Source: Archaeoglobi archaeon JdFR-42 (GTDB taxonomy: Archaea > Halobacteriota > Archaeoglobi > Archaeoglobales > JdFR-42). From it: 64,000 nt of DNA. The notes beneath the pieces were generated by a model, which saw only the letters and a list, made by a program, of their open reading frames with translations, was not told the origin of the DNA and searched no databases. Shown here one piece after another: positions 17,057 through 24,144 of the stretch. The stretch covers positions 35,848 through 99,847 of the forward strand of contig MTND01000022.1 of NCBI GenBank assembly GCA_002010305.1, written 5' to 3'. Numbering within the stretch: position 1 is the first letter of the stretch; every line of letters starts with the position of its first letter. A program made the translations under genes and the position numbers.

Positions 17057-18571
17057 TTAGAATTTGCTTAAATCCAATTCCTCTTCTGGTAAATCAGTAG
17101 TCTCTATCTCACTACCGTTACTATCCTCTTTAAGTCTGATTCCAAGCCATACTCTTTGCATCTTACCCATTATCCTCTTTGTCCCATCCCGTATTTCAGG
17201 AATAAGTCTCTGAATTTCATCACCGAAAGATTTCTTACTCCTGGTTGTAAGAGAGTTATCATCACAGAATACAACATATGCTGAGTATAAGTCTTTTTTA
17301 GTCACATAACCAGTAGAATCAAGCTCTATTTTCTCTTTAACGAAAGCATAGACACTGTTAGCTTTAGATAACCATTCCTCTTTAATCCTCTCCATAGTAT
17401 TGGTGATTGTAAGCCCTAATTCCTCTATTCGTGTCATCGCTAACAATACCCTGTTTAAGAAGCCAGATAACTCTTCTTCTGTGAGTAGATTATCTAAAAA
17501 ACCAGGTATTTCTTTGAATTTATTCGGAAATTCGATTAGATTCCATCGTCTCCAGAATGCGTCTGTCATGTCATTAGTTTCTGGTAATTCGTTAGCTGAA
17601 AAAATAAGTGTAGCCTTGTTTCTGAATTCGAAGGGGTCTTTAAATTTCCTCTCTACCGTTATCCTATCCCCAGATACCAGCATTTTAAAAACACCAGTGT
17701 ATTTCAAGGGTTTTTTTGGTATATCTGCAAATATATTCGCTAATTTACCGACTAATTGATAAGCCTTAAATTTATCATGTGCTAAATCCTGCAGAGATAC
17801 ATTACTAACGTTATCCTCTCCCAAGAATCGGATTAGTAGGTTTAGATAGGTGGATTTACCGTTATTACCACCACCAAATAACATAAAAGCCCTATCATAC
17901 TTTGCATCCATCAGACATAAGGCCGGAATCTCATACAAGACCTTAACATCCTCTTTTTTCACCAATTCTGAAAGAAATTTATCAATCTTTGGGCATTCAG
18001 CTTTTTCATCATAGTTTACCGGCAAACACCATGTATAACCATAAATAGGACTGTTAGGGAGGAGTAAATACCTCTCTCCTCTGAATAACACTCCATTTTT
18101 TAAAGGAATGAAACTTTTAAGAGTATTAAAAGGAAATTCCCTAAAGAAAGTAGACCATTCAATACGCTGGAGAATTTCAGTAGTAATGTTTCTAATGGTC
18201 TTTTCTTTGGTTAAACCCTCTCTCATAAGAATTTTCTTAATACTCTCTTCTATCTCTCCCTTATTTTCTCTGTACATTCCATCCTTGTAGATATAGAGAA
18301 TCTTGTTAAAACTGACTATACAGTATCTCTTGATTAGCCAGCCCTCTAATTTGTCGTAATCCACTTTTTTTATCTCTCTCTTCCCTCTTTTTTCAGTAGA
18401 TACCACAAATGGATACCCTGCATCTTCCCAGTATTTAGAGTAAACAAAGGAGTATAAGGCCAACTCCTTGATTTCCTCTGGTATAAACATCTCATTCAAG
18501 ATTTTGTACTTATCTACTATCTGGATGGCCTCTTTATCCCCTTCCTCTGCCATTCCCTCATATAGCTCCAA
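17057..18571 (-). CDS. SF3/P4-family replicative helicase (D5-like)
   Basis: 504 residues from TTG at 18571. Walker A is GGGNNGKST near residue 231, followed by a Walker B-like IFADIP, then SGDRITVERKF, sensor-like IFSANELPE and DAFWRRW, as in P4/D5 helicases of viruses and plasmids. A wHTH follows at the C-terminus. No primase catalytic domain is seen. The frame is open for 26 more codons to an ATC (18649) that lies 6 nt after GGAGGG, a better initiation context than the TTG. Confidence 0.85.
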   Translation of the reverse strand: MELYEGMAEEGDKEAIQIVDKYKILNEMFIPEEIKELALYSFVYSKYWEDAGYPFVVSTEKRGKREIKKVDYDKLEGWLIKRYCIVSFNKILYIYKDGMYRENKGEIEESIKKILMREGLTKEKTIRNITTEILQRIEWSTFFREFPFNTLKSFIPLKNGVLFRGERYLLLPNSPIYGYTWCLPVNYDEKAECPKIDKFLSELVKKEDVKVLYEIPALCLMDAKYDRAFMLFGGGNNGKSTYLNLLIRFLGEDNVSNVSLQDLAHDKFKAYQLVGKLANIFADIPKKPLKYTGVFKMLVSGDRITVERKFKDPFEFRNKATLIFSANELPETNDMTDAFWRRWNLIEFPNKFKEIPGFLDNLLTEEELSGFLNRVLLAMTRIEELGLTITNTMERIKEEWLSKANSVYAFVKEKIELDSTGYVTKKDLYSAYVVFCDDNSLTTRSKKSFGDEIQRLIPEIRDGTKRIMGKMQRVWLGIRLKEDSNGSEIETTDLPEEELDLSKF

Positions 18572-18668
18572 ATCCTTTAGAAATTCCTTCTTTTCCTGGA
18601 CGTAAAGAGATTTTACATACTCCTGAATAGAAGACCGTTTAGTGTTGATAGAAATCCCTCCTTTTAAT

Positions 18669-18812
18669 TTAAATCCCCTCTAAAAGCCATTTCCTCATTT
18701 TAGCCTTAAACTCAAGGTTTTTACGATGGTACTCAATTTTATGACAGTTAACCCGACAGTAAGCCTCACATGGTATATTGCTAAAAGGTATTTTCCAGCA
18801 TTCAGCTATCAT
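18669..18812 (-). CDS. 47-residue Cys/His-rich protein
   Basis: ATGA overlap with the nuclease-like gene supports translation. Four Cys and a His (Cys5, Cys15, Cys19, Cys23, His24) could bind zinc. The tail is basic. It precedes the helicase gene. No family is recognised. Confidence 0.5.
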   Translation of the reverse strand: MIAECWKIPFSNIPCEAYCRVNCHKIEYHRKNLEFKAKMRKWLLEGI

Positions 18813-19285
18813 TTACCAGCCCCCTTTACAATCAAATCGCTTATGAACTTCCTTAAGCCCTTAAAATCAGTTATTTCAGCCTCTTCATTGCTGAAAAGAG
18901 TCATATGTACGTTATTTATCTTCGTGTATCTCCTATCATCCTTAATCTCAAACCGGTTAATAGGGATAATCGCATAGGTGTCTCCCTCTGGGTTTTCAGG
19001 GTTATCCATGTGCCTAACAATGATGTAAGGCTCTACTCTCAATCTCTTTCCCAACTTCTTTAGGCCTACATACTCAAAACTGGGGATTATGTAGTCAGCA
19101 TTTTCAGGATGAGAATAAGTGTTTTTCCACTCAAATATAGCTCTAAATCGCTTATTTACCTCTAAAACTGCATCTATGTCATATATTGCCAGTTTGATAC
19201 CATGATAATCTGCTATCTCTTTGAATACCATGTTTTTTAGGGTGTGGATATACCCGAAATCGCATGAATAACAGGATTTACGCAT
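18809..19285 (-). CDS. Possible PD-(D/E)xK nuclease
   Basis: 158 residues. IYDIDAVLEV followed by RAIFEWKNT near residue 50 gives the Asp and Glu-x-Lys of the PD-(D/E)xK nuclease core. A Cys pair (CYSC) at the N-terminus may hold metal. The size and place next to the helicase suit a viral resolvase or repair nuclease. Motifs are short, so the call is tentative. Confidence 0.45.
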   Translation of the reverse strand: MRKSCYSCDFGYIHTLKNMVFKEIADYHGIKLAIYDIDAVLEVNKRFRAIFEWKNTYSHPENADYIIPSFEYVGLKKLGKRLRVEPYIIVRHMDNPENPEGDTYAIIPINRFEIKDDRRYTKINNVHMTLFSNEEAEITDFKGLRKFISDLIVKGAGK

Positions 19286-19510
19286 TTATACACCTTTGAT
19301 TGTCCAGAAATTGATGTTATTCCCTTTGATTTTCTGAAATCTCTCATCTTTAGCCAGCAAATTACCTATTCTACCTGGTGTTACTGGTGGATATTTGTAA
19401 GTAGATTCAAAGGCCAATGACAACTCTCTGGCTGTTACTGGTCGTTTAATCCATAAAATGTAAGAGTAACAGAAGTTTAGGACTCTCTCCCTGTTATATC
19501 TGGATAGCAT
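19286..19510 (-). CDS. Small winged-helix protein
   Basis: 74 residues: RPVTARELSLAFESTYKYPP, then PGRIGNLLAKDERF and a final INFWTIKG, a wHTH pattern. Probably a regulator or replication-linked DNA-binding protein. It abuts the nuclease-like gene. Confidence 0.55.
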   Translation of the reverse strand: MLSRYNRERVLNFCYSYILWIKRPVTARELSLAFESTYKYPPVTPGRIGNLLAKDERFQKIKGNNINFWTIKGV

Positions 19511-19522
19511 TGTTACCTCCTG

Positions 19523-19738
19523 TTATCTCTGTTTGTCATTAGCTCCCTTGACATCTTTAGGCTCTTCAAACCACTCTCTCAGTGTTTTGTCAAGTTCTCT
19601 GATTTTCTCAAGGATTTCCTCACTTGATGGATGGTTATAGGTGATTTCCCACCCATAACCCCCTCTCTGGCCTCTGATAAGTTTAAGTTTGAATTCTGAA
19701 ACATGTTTAACCAGGTGTCTCTTTACCTCTTCAGACAT
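19523..19738 (-). CDS. Hypothetical viral protein (71 aa)
   Basis: A charged protein with a strand-rich middle (GGYGWEITYNHPSSEE) and C-terminal helix, ending GANDKQR. ATG at 19738 is chosen; an upstream TTG at 19744 is possible. It overlaps the next gene upstream by 8 nt. No family is recognised. Confidence 0.5.
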   Translation of the reverse strand: MSEEVKRHLVKHVSEFKLKLIRGQRGGYGWEITYNHPSSEEILEKIRELDKTLREWFEEPKDVKGANDKQR

Positions 19739-19964
19739 CCTCAAAGACCTCCTTTGAGAAAACCAAACCTATCCAGTCTGGAAACCATGAGAATTCTAAA
19801 AATTCCCAGCCTTCAGCCTTCAATTGTTGTTGAAGCTCTTTAGCTCTATCCATTGAGAAACAATCGTTGAGAATAAACAGATGATATTCTCCCTTCCTGA
19901 ATCTCTCAATGCGAATGGTTAAACCACTATCAGCCAATGTTTTTATAACACCCTCAGAAATCAT
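19731..19964 (-). CDS. Hypothetical viral protein (77 aa)
   Basis: A mixed helix and strand protein with aromatic C-terminus (WEFLEFSWFPDWIGLVFSKE). ATG overlaps the upstream stop as ATGA. No motif or family is recognised. Confidence 0.5.
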   Translation of the reverse strand: MISEGVIKTLADSGLTIRIERFRKGEYHLFILNDCFSMDRAKELQQQLKAEGWEFLEFSWFPDWIGLVFSKEVFEDV

Positions 19965-20140
19965 TTTGAGTCCTCCTTAATCTCTCTATTGGCTAATCTG
20001 CCCAGAATTTGAGATAACTCCAATCCAGCCATGTAAAGCCCTGAATCCTTTGCTTTTTCACCAGATTCCATCATGTTAACAGTTAAACGGAAAAGCTCTT
20101 TCCACTCTGGAGAATCTCTTAAAAAATCAGAGAGTTTCAT
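19961..20140 (-). CDS. Small helical hypothetical protein (59 aa)
   Basis: Helical and charged: begins MKLSDFLRDSPEWKELFRLT, ends KEDSK. It is coupled to the next gene by an ATGA overlap and lies 3 bases after the preceding one. No family is recognised. Confidence 0.5.
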   Translation of the reverse strand: MKLSDFLRDSPEWKELFRLTVNMMESGEKAKDSGLYMAGLELSQILGRLANREIKEDSK

Positions 20141-20143
20141 GGC

Positions 20144-20455
20144 TTATTCCCCTTCTTCTTCCTCATTCTCTGGTAAAATCTGTTTTAGAAGCTCATCCAT
20201 GTCTTTAATCAGGCCTTCTGGCTGAATCTTTGACATAGAGATTAACTTTGTAAGATGTTCAGCCACTATATTCATCTCTTCGTCTGTTAGCTCTCTGGGT
20301 AGGATATGGTCATACTCGAAATTCAATGTATGGAAACGGAGATTATAGTTTGTTTTCCCTTCATAGTCTTCGTAATCTTTGGTAAAAAAGGCTTCAACAG
20401 TGGATAATTCCAGGTAGGTAGTACCATAGTTTACATCATTGATTTTCAGAAACAT
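20144..20455 (-). CDS. Hypothetical viral protein (103 aa)
   Basis: An acidic protein with a beta-rich N-terminal half (NYNLRFHTLNFEYDHI) and a helical C-terminus ending EEEEGE. It overlaps the coiled-coil gene upstream by 1 nt. No family is recognised. Confidence 0.5.
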   Translation of the reverse strand: MFLKINDVNYGTTYLELSTVEAFFTKDYEDYEGKTNYNLRFHTLNFEYDHILPRELTDEEMNIVAEHLTKLISMSKIQPEGLIKDMDELLKQILPENEEEEGE

Positions 20456-20676
20456 CAGTTATCATCCCCCAAAACTCGCTTAATCCTCTCTATTCTCTGG
20501 GAAATCTCTTCTTTGGTGTTTTCCAGTGTTTTTATGGTGTTTTCATAGTATGTAATCTGGCCTTCCAACTCCTGGATAAGCTCCCTTCCTTCCTCTATAA
20601 TCTCTTCAAATATCCCCAGGATTTTATCCACCTTCTTAAAAAACCGGCTAACAGAGTTTTTATTCAGCCAAAACAT
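20455..20676 (-). CDS. Coiled-coil protein (73 aa)
   Basis: A long charged heptad-like helix (GQITYYENTIKTLENTKEEI) after a short N-terminal part. It starts on a TGATG overlap with the RHH gene. Dimerisation is likely; function is unknown. Confidence 0.5.
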   Translation of the reverse strand: MFWLNKNSVSRFFKKVDKILGIFEEIIEEGRELIQELEGQITYYENTIKTLENTKEEISQRIERIKRVLGDDN

Positions 20677-20843
20677 CAGACAACACCCCCTTCTAACTCT
20701 TCTTCTAATTCCTCAACTCTCCTCCTAATTGAGTCCCTGGCAAGCTCTGTAAAACTCACATAGCCATGTTTCTTGGCTATGGAATCTCCTCTCTTATAGA
20801 GTTCGATGGGTATCTCTATCAGTTTCTTGTTCTTCTCATTCAT
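20676..20843 (-). CDS. Ribbon-helix-helix regulator, first gene of the leftward operon
   Basis: 55 residues (MNEKNKKLIEIPIELYKRGD, then KHGYVSFTELARDSIRRRVEE), the classic strand-helix-helix of RHH repressors. The start codon lies directly next to a perfect 16-bp palindrome (20844-20859), which suggests that it represses its own transcript. It faces a second RHH gene at 20925. Confidence 0.75.
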   Translation of the reverse strand: MNEKNKKLIEIPIELYKRGDSIAKKHGYVSFTELARDSIRRRVEELEEELEGGVV

Positions 20844-20859
20844 GAGTAATCGATTACTC
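20844..20859. promoter_or_regulatory. Perfect 16-bp palindrome GAGTAATCGATTACTC, operator candidate
   Basis: The palindrome abuts the ATG of the leftward RHH gene, in the 81-bp gap between two divergent RHH genes. RHH dimers bind such short palindromes in pairs. Binding here would block translation start or transcription of the whole leftward operon. TATA-like sequences for both directions lie nearby (20860-20915). Confidence 0.7.
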
Positions 20860-20924
20860 CATAGATATTTAAAAGTTATGGCTATAACGAAAGTATTAAT
20901 AACATATAGGTTATATTATCTACT

Positions 20925-21131
20925 ATGGATGAGGAAAAATCTAAAAGAAAGTACGTGACGTTAAAGCTTCCTGATGAGTTTGTGGATATGGTTAAGAAGT
21001 TTATCAAAGAACATCCTGAGTGGGGATATACATCAGTCCCTGAATTTGTTAAAGAAGCAATTCGGGATTACATCCTCTATCTTGAGAGTTTAAAAGAGTC
21101 TGAATCTTCCAAAAAACCGCCTTCTCAATAA
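20925..21131 (+). CDS. Ribbon-helix-helix regulator (68 aa), rightward
   Basis: The RHH pattern is strong: KYVTLKLPDEFVDMVKKFI, then TSVPEFVKEAIRDYILYLES. A TATA-like GGTTATATTA about 18-27 nt upstream suggests a near-leaderless transcript. Paired with the divergent RHH at 20676, it may form the early/late or lysogeny switch of the provirus. The switch role is inference. Confidence 0.75.
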   Translation: MDEEKSKRKYVTLKLPDEFVDMVKKFIKEHPEWGYTSVPEFVKEAIRDYILYLESLKESESSKKPPSQ

Positions 21132-21211
21132 ACCCCATAAGCTCTTTACTTTCTAACATCATATCATCCCTCATATTAATACCACTCTCCATTAACCCAT
21201 TTATTTATTTT

Positions 21212-21596
21212 GATAACCATTACCCCCTTACTTCCATTTCCATTGAAAGTAGTGATAACAAAGATAACGAAGATAACACGTTTGTATCCTTGGAATATTT
21301 TTTCAAAAATTGAGAAATTAAAAATTGTATTAGTAAGAACATGCGTTATCTGTGTCATCTTTGTAATCATCTCGATAAACATCACATACTCCTATTTCCT
21401 TTCATTCATATTAATTATTACTGGTAATTCTGAAAGTATATTATACCGTATTTCAAAACATTTTAATACATCAGAGAACAAAGTCGTTGATGGAAAGGGG
21501 AAGAAGCCAGAAAGTAGGTGAACCTTATATATGGCTTCTTTTCCCCTTACGCCCCCTCTCCTCGATAATCCTTGATAACCTCATGGTTGAGTTATC
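21212..21596. repeat. Iteron-like GATAAC repeats
   Basis: GATAAC occurs at 21212, 21254, 21263, 21272 and 21574; the complement GTTATC occurs at 21345 and 21591. Three copies at 21254-21277 have a 9-bp period. The 21574 and 21591 copies face each other in an interrupted palindrome. Confidence 0.6.
21496..21548. repeat. Imperfect inverted repeat (15-bp stem, 22-nt loop)
   Basis: Left arm AAGGGGAAGAAGCCA at 21496-21510 pairs with TGGCTTCTTTCCCCTT at 21533-21548, with one bulged base. The loop includes CCTTATATATGG-like sequence. It could be a protein-binding site, an RNA hairpin or part of an origin. Confidence 0.55.
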
Positions 21597-21638
21597 TTAA
21601 TATCTTTTGAAAATAATAATCAGAATAGGTGGGGGGTA

Positions 21639-22211
21639 ATGCCATCTCTGAAAAAATTATGGAGCTGGTTGAGAGAAAATATTTTTGTTATCGCTATACT
21701 CTTATTGGTATTCGTTACTGGATTAGTAATCCTTGTGGCATATATTGAATTAACTTTTAGGGATATAGCTCTTATTATTGTAACAGGTTTTGGAGTTTTA
21801 GTCAGCATATTGTTGATATCAGTAATTTCTGAGCAGACTGAAATTATTGAAAGACAGACTGAAATAATCTCTAACCAGACTGAAATTGCCAATAGGCAAA
21901 CAGAATTAATTAAAATCGATAAAAAACCATTTATATGGATTCAAGGGAGTGGAGACTCTGAAAAAATATCTATTAAGGTATATAATCACTCAAAGTATCC
22001 CATTGAGATTGTGGATGTTTTTGCTGATGGTAAACGTGTAGAAATAGAGGACTATGTTATTGAGATTGATGAACACTCAAAACCGATTGAGGTAAGCTCT
22101 GAGACAAAAGAGGTTAAAATTAAGGTTGCCAACTCATTTTATAAGGATGTATCACTTACCTATACGTATGATACCGAGAGTGGAAAATTTAAGAAAATTG
22201 AGGAAATTTGA
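21639..22211 (+). CDS. Membrane protein with QTE heptad repeat
   Basis: 190 residues. Two membrane helices (about residues 15-37 and 42-64) are followed by about four heptads built on QTEI (EQTEIIERQTEIISNQTEI), a coiled coil, then a beta-rich C-terminal domain of about 90 residues with an Ig-like strand pattern. GGTGGGGGG precedes ATG. A membrane-anchored viral protein, perhaps in host interaction or exclusion. No family is recognised. Confidence 0.6.
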   Translation: MPSLKKLWSWLRENIFVIAILLLVFVTGLVILVAYIELTFRDIALIIVTGFGVLVSILLISVISEQTEIIERQTEIISNQTEIANRQTELIKIDKKPFIWIQGSGDSEKISIKVYNHSKYPIEIVDVFADGKRVEIEDYVIEIDEHSKPIEVSSETKEVKIKVANSFYKDVSLTYTYDTESGKFKKIEEI

Positions 22212-22282
22212 AAGCTCATTTACCCATGATTCTTTTTTAACCTACCCCATTTTGATTTAGTTGATGGTTGAGCTATTTTAAG

Positions 22283-22341
22283 TATGTACCCTATTGGTTG
22301 ATTGAGAGTATATGTACCCTCACAATGGATTAAGGTACATA
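22283..22341. repeat. TATGTACCCT repeats, operator candidates
   Basis: TATGTACCCT occurs at 22283 and 22311, and the inverted GGTACATA at 22334, all before the next gene. A related TATGTACC lies at 23030 before int(N). The same 10-mer also occurs at 28339 in the neighbouring element. Confidence 0.45.
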
Positions 22342-22414
22342 TCTCATTCTGATACCTTACCATTCTCCCCACAACAAAGACAAAGAAAGATATTAATACA
22401 TATGAATGGTAAAT

Positions 22415-22879
22415 ATGTTATTGATAGATATGACTCCCGATTCAGAGAAACTAATTAATGTATTATGGAAACGAGTTAAAAATGTTTTTTGGCTTGTAAT
22501 AATTCTTATTATTAATGTTCTCCTCAGTCTATTGCTTAGTGGTAAAATCTCATATGATGTTTTTATAGGTTCATTGACATTAGCAGGAATATTTTATCTT
22601 ATAATAACTCAAGAAGAGAAGCATGATAAGACCATCCTCCTCCTTAAGGATATCGAAAAGAATACGAGACAAATGGCAAACGGGGGAACAAGACTGATGG
22701 CAAATGGAGGAGAATTCGAGGAAGAGGATGAGGAGGAGGAAACAAGTGGAGCAGGTGCTTTCGCTGGAATGATTGTTGGTGGAAGTATAGGATTATTGGC
22801 TGGCCCTGTAGGAGTTATTTTAGGAGGAATCATAGGGGCTTTAATAGGAAATGAGTTAGAGCGTGAAACAAAGAAATAG
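22415..22879 (+). CDS. Membrane protein with glycine-zipper C-terminus
   Basis: About 154 residues. Two N-terminal membrane segments are followed by an acidic linker (EEEDEEEETSG) and a glycine-zipper tail (GMIVGGSIGLLAGPVGVILG, then GGIIGALIG). Such zippers occur in pore-forming or membrane-inserting proteins. The start is uncertain (ATG at 22406, 22415 or 22430); a TATA-like box at 22389 favours 22415 without a leader. Function is unknown. Confidence 0.55.
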   Translation: MLLIDMTPDSEKLINVLWKRVKNVFWLVIILIINVLLSLLLSGKISYDVFIGSLTLAGIFYLIITQEEKHDKTILLLKDIEKNTRQMANGGTRLMANGGEFEEEDEEEETSGAGAFAGMIVGGSIGLLAGPVGVILGGIIGALIGNELERETKK

Positions 22880-23008
22880 AATTAGATATGCACCTTCTTA
22901 ATTTTGCCATCTTTTTCCATATATTTAGTTTGTTAAATTTTTGATAATCTCCCACATTAACCAATATATTAACAACCAACCCACATAACCATATATCAAC
23001 TTCTGACA

Positions 23009-23076
23009 CATAACAACCTCGCACAACCTTATGTACCATCAATATATATGCATAACATTGCATAACATTGCATAAC
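23009..23076 (+). promoter_or_regulatory. int(N) promoter with shared element and three 10-bp repeats
   Basis: 23009-23036 nearly matches the reverse complement of the virion promoter element (15254-15291) and lies upstream of a TATATATG box at 23042. It is followed by GCATAACATT repeated at 23050, 23060 and, in part, 23070. These lie between the TATA box and the AAGGAGG site of int(N), a typical place for a repressor to act. Confidence 0.6.
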
Positions 23077-23103
23077 TTTTAAAAAACAAAGGAGGATTGA
23101 GAA

Positions 23104-23412
23104 ATGGAGGAAATAAGCTATATACCGAAAAATAAATATAGGACAACCCTCTACCTCGACTTTGGGATAGTGCAAAAATTCAAGGAAAAATACCCGATTT
23201 CAGTGTCTAAAGTGGTAAATGCCCTCTTACATGCCATCGTTGAAGGAAAAAGCCCATTAGAGAGCTTAAACCTCGGAAATCTCCACGGAAAAGAAAGCTC
23301 CGGTAGTGTAGCTCGGCCAATCATGTGGGACTCTCACTCCCACGACCGGGGTTCAAATCCCCGCCGGAGCATAGAGAAGAAAGTAGAGAGCTCCTTTCGC
23401 TCTCTCCTCTAA
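23104..23412 (+). CDS. Integrase N-terminal fragment, int(N), SSV-type
   Basis: The frame encodes a strand-helix-helix-like N-terminus (KYRTTLYLDFGIVQKFKEKY) and then reads through attR. The viral part ends at codon 80 (23342). The rest (DRGSNP onward) is translated from the tRNA 3' half and flank. Joined at the att core to int(C), the frame is preserved and gives 419 residues. AAGGAGG precedes the ATG. After integration this fragment alone cannot recombine. Confidence 0.9.
   Translation: MEEISYIPKNKYRTTLYLDFGIVQKFKEKYPISVSKVVNALLHAIVEGKSPLESLNLGNLHGKESSGSVARPIMWDSHSHDRGSNPRRSIEKKVESSFRSLL
23297..23342 (+). repeat. attR, 46-bp copy within tRNA-Glu
   Basis: Identical to 10589-10634. Here the repeat continues into the 3' tRNA half, so the complete tRNA lies at this end. 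Confidence 0.97.
23297..23371 (+). tRNA. tRNA-Glu (CTC)
   Basis: GCTCCGG pairs with CCGGAGC in the acceptor stem, with discriminator A. The anticodon arm is TGGGA-CTCTCAC-TCCCA, with anticodon CTC. The T arm contains GGTTCAAATCC. CCA is not encoded. The original promoter is 12.7 kb away at attL, so transcription now depends on sequence within or before int(N). Confidence 0.95.
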
Positions 23413-23807
23413 TTTTAGTAATGTATTCATTCTATAAGTAATTTTCTGTCAATATTTGTTTCAATAATAAATATTTGGGTACACATCATGCTGGATAATC
23501 TGCCCTCATCACTACCTCTTGTTTGGTTTTTAGTATCTGATGATATACGAGAGATATGACGATATTTTGGATGATATATTACCACTCTATCTACCGGCAT
23601 CCGATAGTGGAATTTTAAAAATATGTAGGATTTTCGTAAAATTTCCTATTTCTTTTCACATGAAAATTTAAAATTGTAAGAATCGTCAAAATTTTCAATA
23701 TATGCTAGTAAAATATTTATATTAGATTAACACACGGATAAATGAGGGCATATTTGATATCATTTAAGAGAGCCCTTGAATTGCGAAGACTAGTAGGGGG
23801 TGATATT
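23413..23807. other. Gap after the provirus, no gene seen
   Basis: About 395 bp of AT-rich sequence. No gene or repeat is convincing. A TATA-like AATATTTATATTAG near 23710 could serve the next gene. Confidence 0.5.
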
Positions 23808-23978
23808 GTGAAGACAGGTAGGAAAAGTAGGATGTGTAAAACACGCGCCTTTTCTTTAAGTCCGTTATATCTAGAGAAAATTGAGAGAGCAGCAGATTCT
23901 CTCGGGATTACTCAAAGCGAATTCATAAGACGGTCGGTAGACGCCTTTCTGGAGAAAATTGAGGTCCGTCATCTATAG
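23808..23978 (+). CDS. Ribbon-helix-helix protein (56 aa)
   Basis: RAFSLSPLYLEKIERAADSL followed by TQSEFIRRSVDAFLEKI is a clear CopG-like RHH. GTG at 23808 follows GGGGTGAT and is preferred to the ATG at 23742. It is probably the regulator of the plasmid-like element to its right. Confidence 0.7.
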   Translation: MKTGRKSRMCKTRAFSLSPLYLEKIERAADSLGITQSEFIRRSVDAFLEKIEVRHL

Positions 23979-23994
23979 TCGAGAGGTGGCTCAG

Positions 23995-24129
23995 ATGGAC
24001 GAACTGGAAATGCTGAAGAAACTGGCCCTATACGGTTCGCCAACAGCTAGGGCTGCAGCATTAACCATTTTAGATCAGATGACCAATGGGAGGATCACTA
24101 AAGAGCTTAAGAAAATCTTGGATCAATGA
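23995..24129 (+). CDS. Small helical protein (44 aa)
   Basis: ATG follows GAGAGGTGG at good spacing. The sequence (MDELEMLKKLALYGSPTARA, ending KKILDQ) is wholly helical. No family is recognised; its place before the helicase suggests a role in the replicon. Confidence 0.5.
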   Translation: MDELEMLKKLALYGSPTARAAALTILDQMTNGRITKELKKILDQ

Positions 24130-24144
24130 AGAGAGGGTTAAAAA

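Larger units (their letters stand above)
21132..21638. other. Intergenic region, candidate replication origin
   Basis: About 500 bp with no convincing gene, AT-rich, carrying seven GATAAC/GTTATC motifs (21212-21596), an imperfect 15-bp hairpin (21496-21548) and an inverted pair around 21574-21596. Frames across it are overlapping shadows of low-complexity hydrophobic sequence. This is the best origin candidate in the provirus. Confidence 0.5.
10589..23342. mobile_element. Integrated virus (provirus) in tRNA-Glu(CTC), 12.75 kb
   Basis: The element is bounded by a perfect 46-bp direct repeat that overlaps the 5' part of tRNA-Glu. Both repeats lie inside integrase reading frames that join exactly when the element is circularised. 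The leftward genes carry a packaging-type ATPase, an SF3-like helicase, a nuclease-like protein, two RHH regulators and many small membrane or beta-rich proteins. Rightward genes are an RHH protein, two membrane proteins and int(N). The ATPase and membrane proteins suggest a virus rather than a plasmid. No virion gene is identified by homology alone. Confidence 0.9.

Noticed and set aside
21176..21521. Two overlapping hydrophobic frames on opposite strands
   Set aside because: No ribosome-binding site, low-complexity sequence made of GATAAC-type repeats, and no family features. Treated as intergenic origin-like DNA.
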